From assembly GCA_002435955.1 (NCBI GenBank), contig DIWZ01000017.1, forward strand, positions 1 through 57,927: DNA of 57,927 nucleotides, given 5' to 3'. Each line of letters begins with the position of its first letter. Position 1 is the first letter of the stretch. Both the position numbers and the translations under genes were made by a program. Shown piece by piece: positions 48,761 through 57,874 of the stretch. The notes under the pieces were generated by a model, which did no database searches, was not told where the DNA came from, and saw only the letters and a list, made by a program, of their open reading frames with translations. The DNA comes from Pelobacter sp. UBA6093. GTDB taxonomy: Bacteria > Desulfobacterota > Desulfuromonadia > Desulfuromonadales > Syntrophotaleaceae.

Positions 48761-50794
48761 TCAGGTGCGGGGTGCCGATTTAACCAGGGTGGAGGATGGC
48801 CGGGGATCGAAGTCGCGCCGCAGGGCATGGCCCAGTGCGTCTGACAGGCAAGGGTTCTGGAATAAAAACCCTTGCCCGCGCAGGCAGCCCATGGCCAGCA
48901 GCAGATGGTGCTGGGCAAAGGTCTCGATCCCTTCGGCAACCGCCACCAGTCCGAGATTGCGGGCCATGGCAAGGATAGCTCCCACCATGGCGGCATCGCA
49001 CTGACTGTGGGGCAGATTCTGGACAAAATGGCGATCGATTTTCAAGTAATCAAAGGGCAAGGTTTTCAGGCGCTGCAAGGAAGTGTAGCCCAGGCCGAAA
49101 TTATCCAGCGACCAGCGTACCCCGAGTTGTTTGACTTTGTAGAGGATTGCCTCGGCCCGCTCTTCGGTTTTTTGCAGGGTCGGCTCGTTGATTTCAAGCT
49201 CCAGACAATCGGGGGGCAGTCCTGTCTCGTGCAGAATGCCAGCAATGGTCATGTCAAGATCCGCCTGTCGGAACTGACTGCAGGAAAGATTGACCGCCAC
49301 CGGCAGTTGAGGCATGCCGGGTTGTTGCCAGTCGGCAGCAATCTCACAGGCTTTGCGCAGGATGCAGTTGCCGAGGGATGCCATCAGCCCCATCTCTTCG
49401 AGTCGTGGCAAAAAGGTTTCAGGGGGGAGTATGGAACCGCCTGGATGCCGCCAACGCAAAAGCGCCTCAACCCCAACGGGTTCCTGGGTGGCAAGGTTAT
49501 ACCGGGGCTGGAACAGCAGGAAAAATTCCCAATTGTCCACGGCTCGCCGCAATTGCGATTCCAGTTCCAATTGCGCCATCAGGGCCTGATTCATTTCCTG
49601 AGAAAACAGCTGATAGCCGTTGCCGTGTTCCTCTTTGGCCACATACATGGCCGTGTCGGCGTTGCGCAACAATTCATCGACGGAGGTCCCATCTTCAGGG
49701 AACACCGCGACCCCGATACTGGCGGTGACAGCGATGCGGTGACTATCGAGGCGATATTCCTGTGACAGGGTGCTCAGAAGTTTGTGAAGGATTCCGGGTA
49801 GATTGGCCTGATTCCGAAATCCACGTAGCAGGATAATGAATTCGTCGCCGCCCAGGCGCGCAACGGTATCGTTGCCGCGCAGGCATTGCAGCAGCCGCTG
49901 ACCGGCGATTTTGAGAATCTCGTCCCCGACGGCATGCCCCAGCGTGTCGTTGACCTGCTTGAAGCGATCAAGATCGACGAACAATACCGCCAATGGTTGC
50001 TGGAACCGCCCGGCTTCCGCCAGGGCCTGGTCCAGTCTGTCATGCAGCAGGGTACGGTTGGGCAATCCGGTCAGCTGATCGTAATAGGCCAATTGTTCGA
50101 TGCGCGATTTTCCGGGTCGCTGTCCGCCATGCCCCAGAAACAGACCGACCGTATATTGCCGACTGTGCGTGGAGAAGGGTGACAGCCACAGATCGGCCGG
50201 CAGCGCTGAGCCATCTTTGCAACGGCAGATGACCTTGCGCGGGCTGCGGTGTTGATCGGCATATCTGGTGGAAAAAAAATGCGGCCAACCGTGTTCCAGG
50301 GAGGCCTGATCATGCCAGGGGGCGAGCAGGACGTGAAGATTCTGGCGAAGCATCTCCTTGCCGGTATAGCCGAAAAATGCCGCGGCCTGGGGGCTCCAGT
50401 GCCGGATTTTTCCCTGGTGATCGAGCAGCACGTGGGCAGCCTGATTCCCCGCAGGTATTTGCTGCAATATCCGCAGCGCCTGCCGGGTTTGCAGTTTGGC
50501 CTGGTAGCGGGTAGTGATATCCTGGAATGTCGCCCTGATGGCGCCTTGTAATGCCGGAGTGGCCGGGGTGAAATGACCCAGCAGATAGTGGACTTTCCCA
50601 TGTCGGGACTGGCAGGCCAGCAGAGCCGATGTGGCAGAATGCTTTTGAAGTTTGGCGAGGATGCGCTGCCAGCGGTGTTCCTGGCTTGGCAACAGCAGGT
50701 CTTGAAGGTAGCAATGTGGCTGCTGGTTCGGCGAAGAACTCCACATCGTTTCCAAGGCGTTGCTGGCCGCGACGATGAGGCCGTCCGGCTGCAA
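48761..50794 (-). CDS. PAS-GGDEF-EAL signalling protein (start uncertain, possible frameshift)
   Basis: At least 677 residues. Two PAS regions (about 1-105 and 115-230), GGDEF domain (YYDQLTGLPNRTLLHDRL; DLDRFKQVNDTLGHAVGDEIL; ARLGGDEFIILL) with intact signature, then EAL (residues ~415-660). The EAL domain is unusual: EINE in place of ELTE, and DNFGLGYTSL in place of DDFGTGYSSL. The only in-frame start is TTG 50794 without a ribosome site, and the PAS sequence continues upstream to about 50850 with no ATG or GTG in frame. Confidence 0.85.
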   Translation of the reverse strand: MQPDGLIVAASNALETMWSSSPNQQPHCYLQDLLLPSQEHRWQRILAKLQKHSATSALLACQSRHGKVHYLLGHFTPATPALQGAIRATFQDITTRYQAKLQTRQALRILQQIPAGNQAAHVLLDHQGKIRHWSPQAAAFFGYTGKEMLRQNLHVLLAPWHDQASLEHGWPHFFSTRYADQHRSPRKVICRCKDGSALPADLWLSPFSTHSRQYTVGLFLGHGGQRPGKSRIEQLAYYDQLTGLPNRTLLHDRLDQALAEAGRFQQPLAVLFVDLDRFKQVNDTLGHAVGDEILKIAGQRLLQCLRGNDTVARLGGDEFIILLRGFRNQANLPGILHKLLSTLSQEYRLDSHRIAVTASIGVAVFPEDGTSVDELLRNADTAMYVAKEEHGNGYQLFSQEMNQALMAQLELESQLRRAVDNWEFFLLFQPRYNLATQEPVGVEALLRWRHPGGSILPPETFLPRLEEMGLMASLGNCILRKACEIAADWQQPGMPQLPVAVNLSCSQFRQADLDMTIAGILHETGLPPDCLELEINEPTLQKTEERAEAILYKVKQLGVRWSLDNFGLGYTSLQRLKTLPFDYLKIDRHFVQNLPHSQCDAAMVGAILAMARNLGLVAVAEGIETFAQHHLLLAMGCLRGQGFLFQNPCLSDALGHALRRDFDPRPSSTLVKSAPRT

Positions 50795-50959
50795 GATGCA
50801 GAAAAGGTTGCTGTGGTTCTTCAGGGTATCCCCCCATGCATGAATGCGCGCCGCGTGTATGCAGCCCCCATAGGCGTGGTGCTCAGTAGATCACCCCACG
50901 CAAAAACCGCGAATCTCGAATGTTCATGGGAAAGCAAGGGTCTTGTGTCATAAAAAAGC

Positions 50960-50988
50960 ATTATTTGATTTTATTCGTAATGGGTCAA
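50960..50988 (-). promoter_or_regulatory. Sigma-70-type promoter of the GGDEF-EAL gene
   Basis: Minus strand: TTGACC (50988-50983), 17-bp spacer, AATAAT (50965-50960). Transcript start would be near 50953, leaving a leader of about 160 nt to the TTG at 50794, room enough for an earlier start. Confidence 0.6.
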
Positions 50989-51101
50989 GAAAAATCTTGC
51001 AACCTAATGAGAATGTAAACATTTTATGAATTTCAGACACAAAAGCATCTTCTTGTCATTCAGTCCGTGACTATGCTTGCGCAAAAAGACATGAGTGGGC
51101 A

Positions 51102-51132
51102 GTTTTTATCCGGAAACGACCCTCGTCTCCCC
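51102..51132 (+). repeat. Half copy of the two-hairpin intergenic element
   Basis: GTTTTTATCCGGAAACGA followed by CCCTCGTCTCCCC, related to the halves at 18731 and 28926. Confidence 0.6.
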
Positions 51133-51195
51133 AAAAGATGCCATGCCCCTGATTTGACACGCGGGGGGTGCATAACCGCGCAAATGGAATAGCCC

Positions 51196-51225
51196 TTGAC
51201 TCATAAATCAAACGTTTGTTTTAAT
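51196..51225 (+). promoter_or_regulatory. Promoter with overlapping palindromic operator of tetR
   Basis: TTGACT (51196-51201), 18-bp spacer, TTTAAT (51220-51225). The spacer ends in the perfect palindrome CAAACGTTTG (51209-51218), so a repressor bound there would block RNA polymerase. Autorepression by the TetR protein is likely. Confidence 0.65.
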
Positions 51226-51268
51226 AGGAAAGAATCACACGCAATTCCTTTTGTCGGCTGGAGATGTC

Positions 51269-51907
51269 ATGAGTCAACCGGATACCAGGCAGCGCCTGCT
51301 CGATGCGGCCGAACGGCTGTTTGCCGCGGAGGGTTTCCACAATACTTCCGTGCGGGCGGTAACCAGCGAGGCGCAAGCCAACCTCGCGGCCGTCAAGTAC
51401 CATTTCGGGTCCAAGGAGGCACTGCTCGAAGCGGTCTTCGAGCGCCGCCTGGTGCCTCTCAATCAACTTCGTCGGGAACGCCTGGAAGCCGTGCGCGCGG
51501 CGGCGCGTCAGCACGGGGGGCGGCCGGTAACCACGGATGTCTTGCGTGCCTTTATCGAGCCGACCCTTGCCTTTCGCGACCATGGGCCGGGGGCGGAGGC
51601 GTTTGTGCGTCTGGTGGGCCGCGCCATCGCCGAACCGGATGATACCATTCGCAAAATTTTCATGCAGTTGGTGAACCCACTTTTTATTCTACTGTACGAT
51701 ACCCTGGGCGAGGCGCTGCCGGAGTTGTCAGCCACGGAACGCTTCTGGAGGCTGCATTTCGCGATCGGGTCGCTGAGTCATGCCATGTGCCTGGCCGGCC
51801 ATTTTCAGATCCTGCCGACCGGTGTGACCTCACTTCCCGACGCCACCGCCCTGACCGCGATGATGTTGAACTTTTTGACCGCCGGCATGGAGGCACCATG
51901 CGCCTGA
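51269..51907 (+). CDS. TetR-family repressor of the efflux operon
   Basis: 212 residues. N-terminal HTH: TRQRLLDAAERLFAAEGFHNTSVRAVTSEAQANLAAVKYHFGSKEALLEAVFERR, the classic TetR DNA-binding pattern. The C-terminal part (YDTLGEALPELSATERFWRLHFAIGSLSH) is of the CerR/AcrR-like kind. Start ATG 51269 has GGAG upstream; TTG 51251 is less likely. The gene overlaps the efflux lipoprotein gene by 10 bp, so the repressor is made from the same transcript it controls. Confidence 0.92.
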   Translation: MSQPDTRQRLLDAAERLFAAEGFHNTSVRAVTSEAQANLAAVKYHFGSKEALLEAVFERRLVPLNQLRRERLEAVRAAARQHGGRPVTTDVLRAFIEPTLAFRDHGPGAEAFVRLVGRAIAEPDDTIRKIFMQLVNPLFILLYDTLGEALPELSATERFWRLHFAIGSLSHAMCLAGHFQILPTGVTSLPDATALTAMMLNFLTAGMEAPCA

Positions 51908-53325
51908 GATGGACACTTCGCATCGGATGCTGGCTGTTTGTGCCGCTGGTCGCCGGCTGCACCCTGCACTCGCCACAGCCGGTAACCATGCCGGTGGCCC
52001 TGCCGTCAGGTTATGCGGAACCGTCCGGCTCGGGTGAGCCGCTGGCGGCTCTGGAGCGCTGGTGGGAACGTTTCAACGACGAGGATCTCAATACCCTGCT
52101 GGCCGAAGCTTTTGCCGCCAATCTCGACCTGCGGCAAGCCTACGCCCGGCTGGAGCAGGCGGAGGCACTGGTGCGGAGCAGCGGCGCGGCCCAGCGACCG
52201 TCCCTCGACTTGTCGGCAGCCGGCGGGCGTCGTCAGCAGACGGTCAATCCCATCGGCTCGATGACCGCTGACTCCTATAGTCTGTCCCTGCCTGCCAGCT
52301 TCGAGATCGATCTGTGGCGCAAGCTTGCCTCCCGTACTGCGGCCTCCCGCCTGGAGCTCGGTGCTTCGCGCGAGGAGCTTAAGGCGCTCTATCTGAGTCT
52401 TTCTGCCCAGGTGGCAGATATTTACTTCCTGGCCGTGGAACAGCAGGCCCAACTTGAGCTGACCGACCGCAATATCGCGGCTTTCGGCGATACCCTGCAG
52501 CGGGTGGAGAGCCGTTATCGCGAAGGGCTGGTGCCGGCGCTCGATGTCTACCAGTCGCGTCAGAATCTGGCCTCGGCTCGCTCCCGCAGGCCCCAGTTCG
52601 AAAACTCCCTGGCGGCAGCCGAACATGCTCTTGCGGTGCTGCTCGGCCGTTACCCCGGCAGCAAGGTGGTCGAGAACCGCGGCACACTGCCGCCGGCCAT
52701 CCCTGAGTTCCCGGCCGGCCTGCCGTCCCGGCTGTTGTCCCGCCGACCCGATGTCGAGGCCCGCCTGCTGCGTCTGGAGGCGAGTGATGCCCGCATCGCC
52801 GCCGCCATCGCCGAGCGGTTTCCAGCCTTGCGTTTGACCGGCAGTTATGGCGGTCAAAGCACCGAACTGGGGGACCTGCTCGGCGCGGGCAACATCTTCT
52901 GGAACCTGCTGCTCAACCTTGCCCAGCCTTTGTATGACGGCGGCAGGCGGGCCGCCGAAGTGGATCGTACCCGAGCCGTGTTTCGCGAAAGCCTGGCCGG
53001 CTACCACCAGTCCGTCCTCACTGCCTTTCGGGAGGTAGAGGACGCGTTGGCCGCCGGACGCACCGGGGAGGAACGCATCGCCCGGCTCGTCGAAGCCGAA
53101 GAGGCCAGCGCCGCAGCTCTGCGACTGGCCCTTGACCGTTATTTACAGGGGCTTTCCGAATATCTGCCGGTGCTCACCGCTCAGGGGTTGCATTTTACCG
53201 CTCAGAGCCAGTTGCTGGCCGCGCGTCGTCAGCTGATCGCCGACCGCATTACCCTGGCCCGGGCTCTGGGAGGCGGGTGGATGGATGAGGCGATGCACCA
53301 GGGGATGAGCCCGGAGATCCGCTAG
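51898..53325 (+). CDS. NodT/OprM-type outer-membrane efflux lipoprotein
   Basis: 475 residues. Lipoprotein signal WTLRIGCWLFVPLVAGCTL with lipobox LVAGC (Cys 21). The two OEP repeats are seen (ALERWWERFNDEDLNTLLAEAFAANLDLRQAYARLEQAEAL; SYSLSLPASFEIDLWRKLASRTAASRLEL; LPSRLLSRRPDVEARLLRLEASDARIAAAIAERFPALRLTG). TolC-like channel of the tripartite pump. GGAGG precedes the ATG. Confidence 0.93.
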   Translation: MRLRWTLRIGCWLFVPLVAGCTLHSPQPVTMPVALPSGYAEPSGSGEPLAALERWWERFNDEDLNTLLAEAFAANLDLRQAYARLEQAEALVRSSGAAQRPSLDLSAAGGRRQQTVNPIGSMTADSYSLSLPASFEIDLWRKLASRTAASRLELGASREELKALYLSLSAQVADIYFLAVEQQAQLELTDRNIAAFGDTLQRVESRYREGLVPALDVYQSRQNLASARSRRPQFENSLAAAEHALAVLLGRYPGSKVVENRGTLPPAIPEFPAGLPSRLLSRRPDVEARLLRLEASDARIAAAIAERFPALRLTGSYGGQSTELGDLLGAGNIFWNLLLNLAQPLYDGGRRAAEVDRTRAVFRESLAGYHQSVLTAFREVEDALAAGRTGEERIARLVEAEEASAAALRLALDRYLQGLSEYLPVLTAQGLHFTAQSQLLAARRQLIADRITLARALGGGWMDEAMHQGMSPEIR

Positions 53326-53335
53326 GGTTTTCGAT

Positions 53336-53376
53336 TGCACGGGTCCCATTTGTCCCATGGGTCCGATGGTCCCGGA
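53336..53376 (+). repeat. Short GTCCCAT-type imperfect repeat
   Basis: Between the OMF and MFP genes: GTCCCATTTGTCCCATGGG followed by TCCGATGGTCCC, three to four near-copies of a GTCCCAT unit. Low complexity, no coding role. Confidence 0.5.
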
Positions 53377-53423
53377 ATGATCGTGTTGATTCAAGTTCAA
53401 CTTTTTGAAACAGGACACCTCAA

Positions 53424-54635
53424 ATGAGCGCGAAATCGAAACTGATCAAAATCGGCCTGCCGCTGGTGATTCTGGCGCTGGGTTTTGCCGCCATGCGCAT
53501 CATGATCGCCAGCCGGCCTGATCCGCGACGGGAGGTGCGGGACGATCCCGGCGCGTTGGTCGAAGTGTTGACCGCCACCCGCGGCGCGCACCCGATCAAG
53601 GTTCAAGGCACAGGCACGGTGCAGCCGCGCCAGGAAATCAGCCTCACCCCCCAGGTCAGCGGCCGGGTGACGAAGGTCGCCGCCGGGTTTATCGCCGGCG
53701 GGTTTTTCCGCCAGGGGGAGTTTCTGTTCCAGATCGAGGAGGCCGACTACCGATTGGCCGTGGATCGGGCGCAAGCCGCGCTTGCCAAGGCCGAATACGA
53801 CCTGGTGGCCATGCAGGGCCAGGCCCGTATCGCCCGCCAGGAATGGCAGCGGCTGCAGCTCGGCAACGCCGAGGAGCCGAATCCTCTGGTCCTCTACGAA
53901 CCTCAGCTGAAAAACGCCCAGGCGGCCCTGCTTGCGGCGAACGCCAGTCTGCAGCAGGCGCAACTCGATCTGCAGCGCACGGTGCTGCGGGCGCCATTTA
54001 ATGCCGTGATCCGCTCCGAGTCTGTGGATCTCGGCCAGTATGTGCGCGCGGGTACCGCGGTGGCGATGCTGGCCGGCACCGACCAGGCCGAAATCGTGGT
54101 GCCCCTGCCTCTGGAGGAACTGGCCTGGTTGCGGATCCCCCGCCAGAACGAGCCGACCGCCGGTTCCACCGCTACTGTGCAACTGTCCTCCGGCGATGAA
54201 ACCTTTCGTTGGTCGGGGCGAGTGGTGCGCCGGCTTGGCGATGTCGACCCCCAGGGACGCATGGCCAGGCTGGTAGTGGTGGTGGTGGATCCCTACGGTC
54301 TGCACAAAGGTGCCGTCGCCCGCCCGCCACTGGACATGGGCACCTTCGTTCAGGTCATCCTTGAAGGCTCCTTATTGCAGGATGTGACAGTGTTGCCGGC
54401 GGCAGCCCTGCGCGATGACCACACCGTCTGGGTCATGAACGGCAATCAGCTCAAAGTCCGTCCGGTGGAGGTGGTGCGCCGGGCGCGTGACGAGGTGGTG
54501 ATCGGCAAGGGGCTGGTACCCGGCGACCAGGTGGTTCTGACCAATCTTGCCGGAGCGGTCGAAGGCATGAAGCTCCGTCCGGCCGGCGCACAGTCGGCGC
54601 CGGTGCTCGATGCCGGCAATGGGGAGGTCCGATAG
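53424..54635 (+). CDS. RND efflux periplasmic adaptor (membrane fusion protein)
   Basis: 403 residues. Membrane anchor KIGLPLVILALGFAAMRIMI, then the lipoyl half GTGTVQPRQEISLTPQVSGRVTKVAAGFIAGGFFRQGEFLFQIEEADYRLAVDRAQAALAKAEYDL, a short alpha-hairpin, the second lipoyl half LQRTVLRAPFNAVIRSESVDLGQYVRAGTAV, and the beta-barrel and proximal domains. Ends exactly one base before the RND gene ATG (no gap). Partner of the OMF and RND proteins. Confidence 0.93.
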   Translation: MSAKSKLIKIGLPLVILALGFAAMRIMIASRPDPRREVRDDPGALVEVLTATRGAHPIKVQGTGTVQPRQEISLTPQVSGRVTKVAAGFIAGGFFRQGEFLFQIEEADYRLAVDRAQAALAKAEYDLVAMQGQARIARQEWQRLQLGNAEEPNPLVLYEPQLKNAQAALLAANASLQQAQLDLQRTVLRAPFNAVIRSESVDLGQYVRAGTAVAMLAGTDQAEIVVPLPLEELAWLRIPRQNEPTAGSTATVQLSSGDETFRWSGRVVRRLGDVDPQGRMARLVVVVVDPYGLHKGAVARPPLDMGTFVQVILEGSLLQDVTVLPAAALRDDHTVWVMNGNQLKVRPVEVVRRARDEVVIGKGLVPGDQVVLTNLAGAVEGMKLRPAGAQSAPVLDAGNGEVR

Positions 54636-57600
54636 ATGAACGGTGCGATCCGCTGGATGGCCAACCATCATGTGGCTGCCAATCTGCTGATGCTGGTGTC
54701 TGTGGTCGGCGGACTGATCCTCGCCCCCAAGGTCAAGCAGGAAGTGTTTCCGGAGGTCTCCCTTGACTGGATCTCCGTCAGTGTCCCCTATCCCGGAGCC
54801 GGTCCCGAGGAGGTGGAGGAGGGGATCCTGCTCAAGATCGAGGAGAATCTCACTGGCGTGGACGGCATCATCCAGATCAAGTCCACCGCCCGCGAAGGCA
54901 ACGGTACGGTCATGGCCGAGGTGCAGGAGGGCATGGACCCGGACAAGGTTTTGCAGGACGTGCGCAGCGAAGTCGATCGCATTACCACATTTCCCCTCGA
55001 TGCCGAGAAGCCGGTGATCAGCAAACTGCTTAATCGGCGCGAGGTGATTTCGCTGGTCATCTATGGCGATCTTTCCGAGCACAGCCTGCGACAACGTGCT
55101 GAAGCGCTGCGTGAGGACCTGCTCACCCATCCGCAGATCACCCAGGTTGACCTGGGTGGCGTGCGCCCCTACGAGATCTCCATCGAGATTCCCGAAGAGC
55201 AGTTGCGCCGCCACAATCTTACTCTCGAGCAGGTGGCGCAGCGGGTGCGCAAGGCTTCTCTGGATCTGCCCGGAGGCACAATCCGGACCGAAGGCGGGGA
55301 GATTCTGCTGCGCACCAAGGAGCGTCGTTATTTCGGCCCCGGCTACGCGGATATCGTCGTGGTCACCCACCCCGACGGCACTCAGGTGCGCCTGAGCGAT
55401 ATCGCCCAGGTGCGCGACACCTTCGCCGAGACAGATACCTCAGCCAGCTTCGACGGCAAACCGGCGGCCATGGTCAAGGTTTTCCGGGTCGGCGAGCAGA
55501 AGCCGACGGAGATTTCCGAGCTGGTCAAGCGCTACGTCGAGGAGCAATCGGCGAAGCTACCGCCGACCGTGAAACTCGCCACCTGGAACGACACCAGCGA
55601 GCTGTTTCAGAGCCGCATGAATCTGCTGCTCAAGAATGCCGCCCTGGGGCTGATCCTGGTGTTCCTGGTGCTGGGCCTGTTTCTGGAAATCCGTCTGGCT
55701 CTGTGGGTGATGCTCGGCATCCCCATTGCGTTTCTCGGCACCCTGTTTTTCATGCCGGCACTGGGGGTTTCCATCAACATGATCTCCCTGTTCGCCTTCA
55801 TTCTCGCCCTGGGGATCGTCGTCGACGACGCCATCGTCGTCGGCGAAAATGTGTACGAACACCGCCAGCGAGGCATCCCCTATCTGGCGGCGGCGGTAGA
55901 CGGATCCCAGGAAGTCGGCGTGCCGGTGGTTTTTTCGATCCTTACAACGGTGGCCGCTTTCATGCCGCTGCTGTTTATCAGCGGCACCATGGGCAAGTTC
56001 ATGGGCGTCATTCCCGTCGTCGTAATCACCATTTTGCTCATGTCGCTGGTGGAATCCCTGTTTGTGCTGCCTGCGCATCTGGCCATGGGCCGCAGACGGG
56101 AAGCCACCGGCGGTTTCCTCGGTCGCATCGATGGAGTGCGGCGCGGGTTCGGTGCACAGCTGGATCGTTTTATTGCCGGTCCCTACCTGCGAACTCTGCA
56201 ACTCTGTCTTCACCATCGCTATGTGACCCTGGCCATGGCTGTGGCGTGCCTGTTGCTGGCGGTGGGAGTGGTCAAGGGCGGCATCATCAAATTCACCTTC
56301 ATGCCGGAGGTGGACGGTGACGTGATCACCGCCTCGCTGCAGATGCCCCCCGGCACGCCGGCGGCGGAAACCGCCCGGGTGGAGCGCTACATCGAACAGC
56401 AGGCGATGGAGACGATCGCCGAATTCGACGCCGGTATGCCTGAAGATCGCACGCTGCTGCGCCATTTTTATGCCGTGGTCGGCGGGACCATCGCCGAGGG
56501 GGGGCCGGGTGGGGGCTCTGCCGAGAGCTCCGGTGCCAACCTCGCCGACATGGCCCTGTTCCTGACCAAAAGCGAGGAGCGCGGCGTCCCCGCCGCCGAC
56601 ATCACCGCCGCCTGGCGCAAGCGAGTCGGGGATGTGCCGGGGGTGGAATCCCTGGTGTTCAAATCGAATCTGGTGCGCATGGGGGCCAACATCGATATCC
56701 AGCTGGCCCACGAAAACTTTGCGGTGCTGGCTGCCGCCGCGGATCGTATCAAGCAGGAGTTGGGCAGCTATCCAGGGGTGGGGGATATCGAGGATTCTTA
56801 CAGTCGCGGCAAGCAGGAACTGAAAATTCGCCTCAAACCCGAAGCGCAAACCCTCGGCATTACCGAAGAAGATCTCGGCCGTCAGGTCCGCGGCGCTTTT
56901 TACGGCGCCGAGGCCCTGCGTCTGCAGCGTGGCCGCAACGAGGTCAAGGTCATGGTGCGTTATCCGGAACAGGACCGCCAGAGTCTGTGGGGGCTGGAGG
57001 CGATGCGCATCCGTACTCCGCAGGGCGGCGAACTGCCTCTGGAAAGGGCCGCCAGGGTGGAGGCGGGGCGGGGCTATGCCGAGATCAAGCGTACCGACCG
57101 CAAGCGGGTGATCAACGTTACCGCCAGCGTCGACAGCAAGGCGGCCAACGCCCAGGAGATTCTGACTGAGTTGCGCCAGGGCCTGCTGACCGAATTGCGG
57201 CATGATTATCCCGGGCTCTCCTTCGATATGGAAGGGGAGGAAAAGGAGCGCCGCGACTCCATGGCCAGCATGGCCAGCGGTTTTCAGTTGGCTCTATTTG
57301 CCATCTTCGCCCTGCTGGCCATACCCTTTCGCAGCTACAGCCAGCCGCTGATCATCATGGCCGCTATCCCCTTCGGCATCGTCGGCGCCATCGCCGGCCA
57401 TCTGATCATGGGCTACGATCTGTCCATTCTGAGCATCTTCGGCATCGTCGCTCTGGCCGGGGTGGTGGTCAACGATTCACTGCTGCTCATCGACCGGGTC
57501 AACCAGAACCGCCGGGATGAGAAGGAAGAGCTGCTGCAGGCGGTGCTGGATGCCGGACAACGGCGATTCCGGCCGATCCTGCTGACCTCATTGACCACCT

Positions 57601-57812
57601 TTTTCGGACTGGCGCCGATGATCATGGAACGCAGCGTGCAGGCCCAGTTCCTTATCCCCATGGCCATCTCGCTGGGTTTCGGCATCCTCTTCGCAACCGG
57701 CATCACCCTGCTGCTCATCCCGACTCTGTACATGGCGCTGGAGGATATCCGAGGATTGCTGGGATTACGGCCGGGGCATGCTGATCATAGCGGCGGCGGG
57801 GCGCAGGCCTGA
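54636..57812 (+). CDS. RND-family efflux pump (AcrB/MMPL-type, inner membrane)
   Basis: 1058 residues. First helix AANLLMLVSVVGGLILAPKVKQEVFPEVSLDWISVSVPYPGAGPEEVEEGI, duplicated RND halves, and the proton-relay Asp pair in helix 4, ALGIVVDDAIVVGENVYEHR. The second half ends LSIFGIVALAGVVVNDSLLLIDRVNQ ... RPILLTSLTTFFGLAPMIMERSVQAQFLIPMAISLGFGILFATGITLLLIPTLYM. The sequence is of the hydrophobe/amphiphile (HAE) kind rather than a metal CzcA. Substrates unknown. Confidence 0.93.
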   Translation: MNGAIRWMANHHVAANLLMLVSVVGGLILAPKVKQEVFPEVSLDWISVSVPYPGAGPEEVEEGILLKIEENLTGVDGIIQIKSTAREGNGTVMAEVQEGMDPDKVLQDVRSEVDRITTFPLDAEKPVISKLLNRREVISLVIYGDLSEHSLRQRAEALREDLLTHPQITQVDLGGVRPYEISIEIPEEQLRRHNLTLEQVAQRVRKASLDLPGGTIRTEGGEILLRTKERRYFGPGYADIVVVTHPDGTQVRLSDIAQVRDTFAETDTSASFDGKPAAMVKVFRVGEQKPTEISELVKRYVEEQSAKLPPTVKLATWNDTSELFQSRMNLLLKNAALGLILVFLVLGLFLEIRLALWVMLGIPIAFLGTLFFMPALGVSINMISLFAFILALGIVVDDAIVVGENVYEHRQRGIPYLAAAVDGSQEVGVPVVFSILTTVAAFMPLLFISGTMGKFMGVIPVVVITILLMSLVESLFVLPAHLAMGRRREATGGFLGRIDGVRRGFGAQLDRFIAGPYLRTLQLCLHHRYVTLAMAVACLLLAVGVVKGGIIKFTFMPEVDGDVITASLQMPPGTPAAETARVERYIEQQAMETIAEFDAGMPEDRTLLRHFYAVVGGTIAEGGPGGGSAESSGANLADMALFLTKSEERGVPAADITAAWRKRVGDVPGVESLVFKSNLVRMGANIDIQLAHENFAVLAAAADRIKQELGSYPGVGDIEDSYSRGKQELKIRLKPEAQTLGITEEDLGRQVRGAFYGAEALRLQRGRNEVKVMVRYPEQDRQSLWGLEAMRIRTPQGGELPLERAARVEAGRGYAEIKRTDRKRVINVTASVDSKAANAQEILTELRQGLLTELRHDYPGLSFDMEGEEKERRDSMASMASGFQLALFAIFALLAIPFRSYSQPLIIMAAIPFGIVGAIAGHLIMGYDLSILSIFGIVALAGVVVNDSLLLIDRVNQNRRDEKEELLQAVLDAGQRRFRPILLTSLTTFFGLAPMIMERSVQAQFLIPMAISLGFGILFATGITLLLIPTLYMALEDIRGLLGLRPGHADHSGGGAQA

Positions 57813-57874
57813 CATTTATCGGGGAAGCGTGGTATCGACAGGTGTCGGGGCGGACGAACATGGCGGCCAGCCTC

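Larger units (their letters stand above)
50795..51195. other. Intergenic region between the GGDEF-EAL gene and tetR
   Basis: Holds the out-of-frame upstream ATGs of the GGDEF-EAL gene (50841, 50871, 50927), its probable promoter (50960-50988) and a half copy of the two-hairpin element (51102-51132). No other gene is seen. Confidence 0.6.

Noticed and set aside
48872..49765. 297-codon plus-strand frame inside the GGDEF-EAL gene
   Set aside because: Antisense shadow; the minus strand carries the full GGDEF and EAL motifs.
55557..57203. 548-codon open frame on the minus strand inside the RND pump gene
   Set aside because: Shadow of the GC-rich coding strand; the plus-strand gene has complete RND motifs and this frame resembles no protein family.
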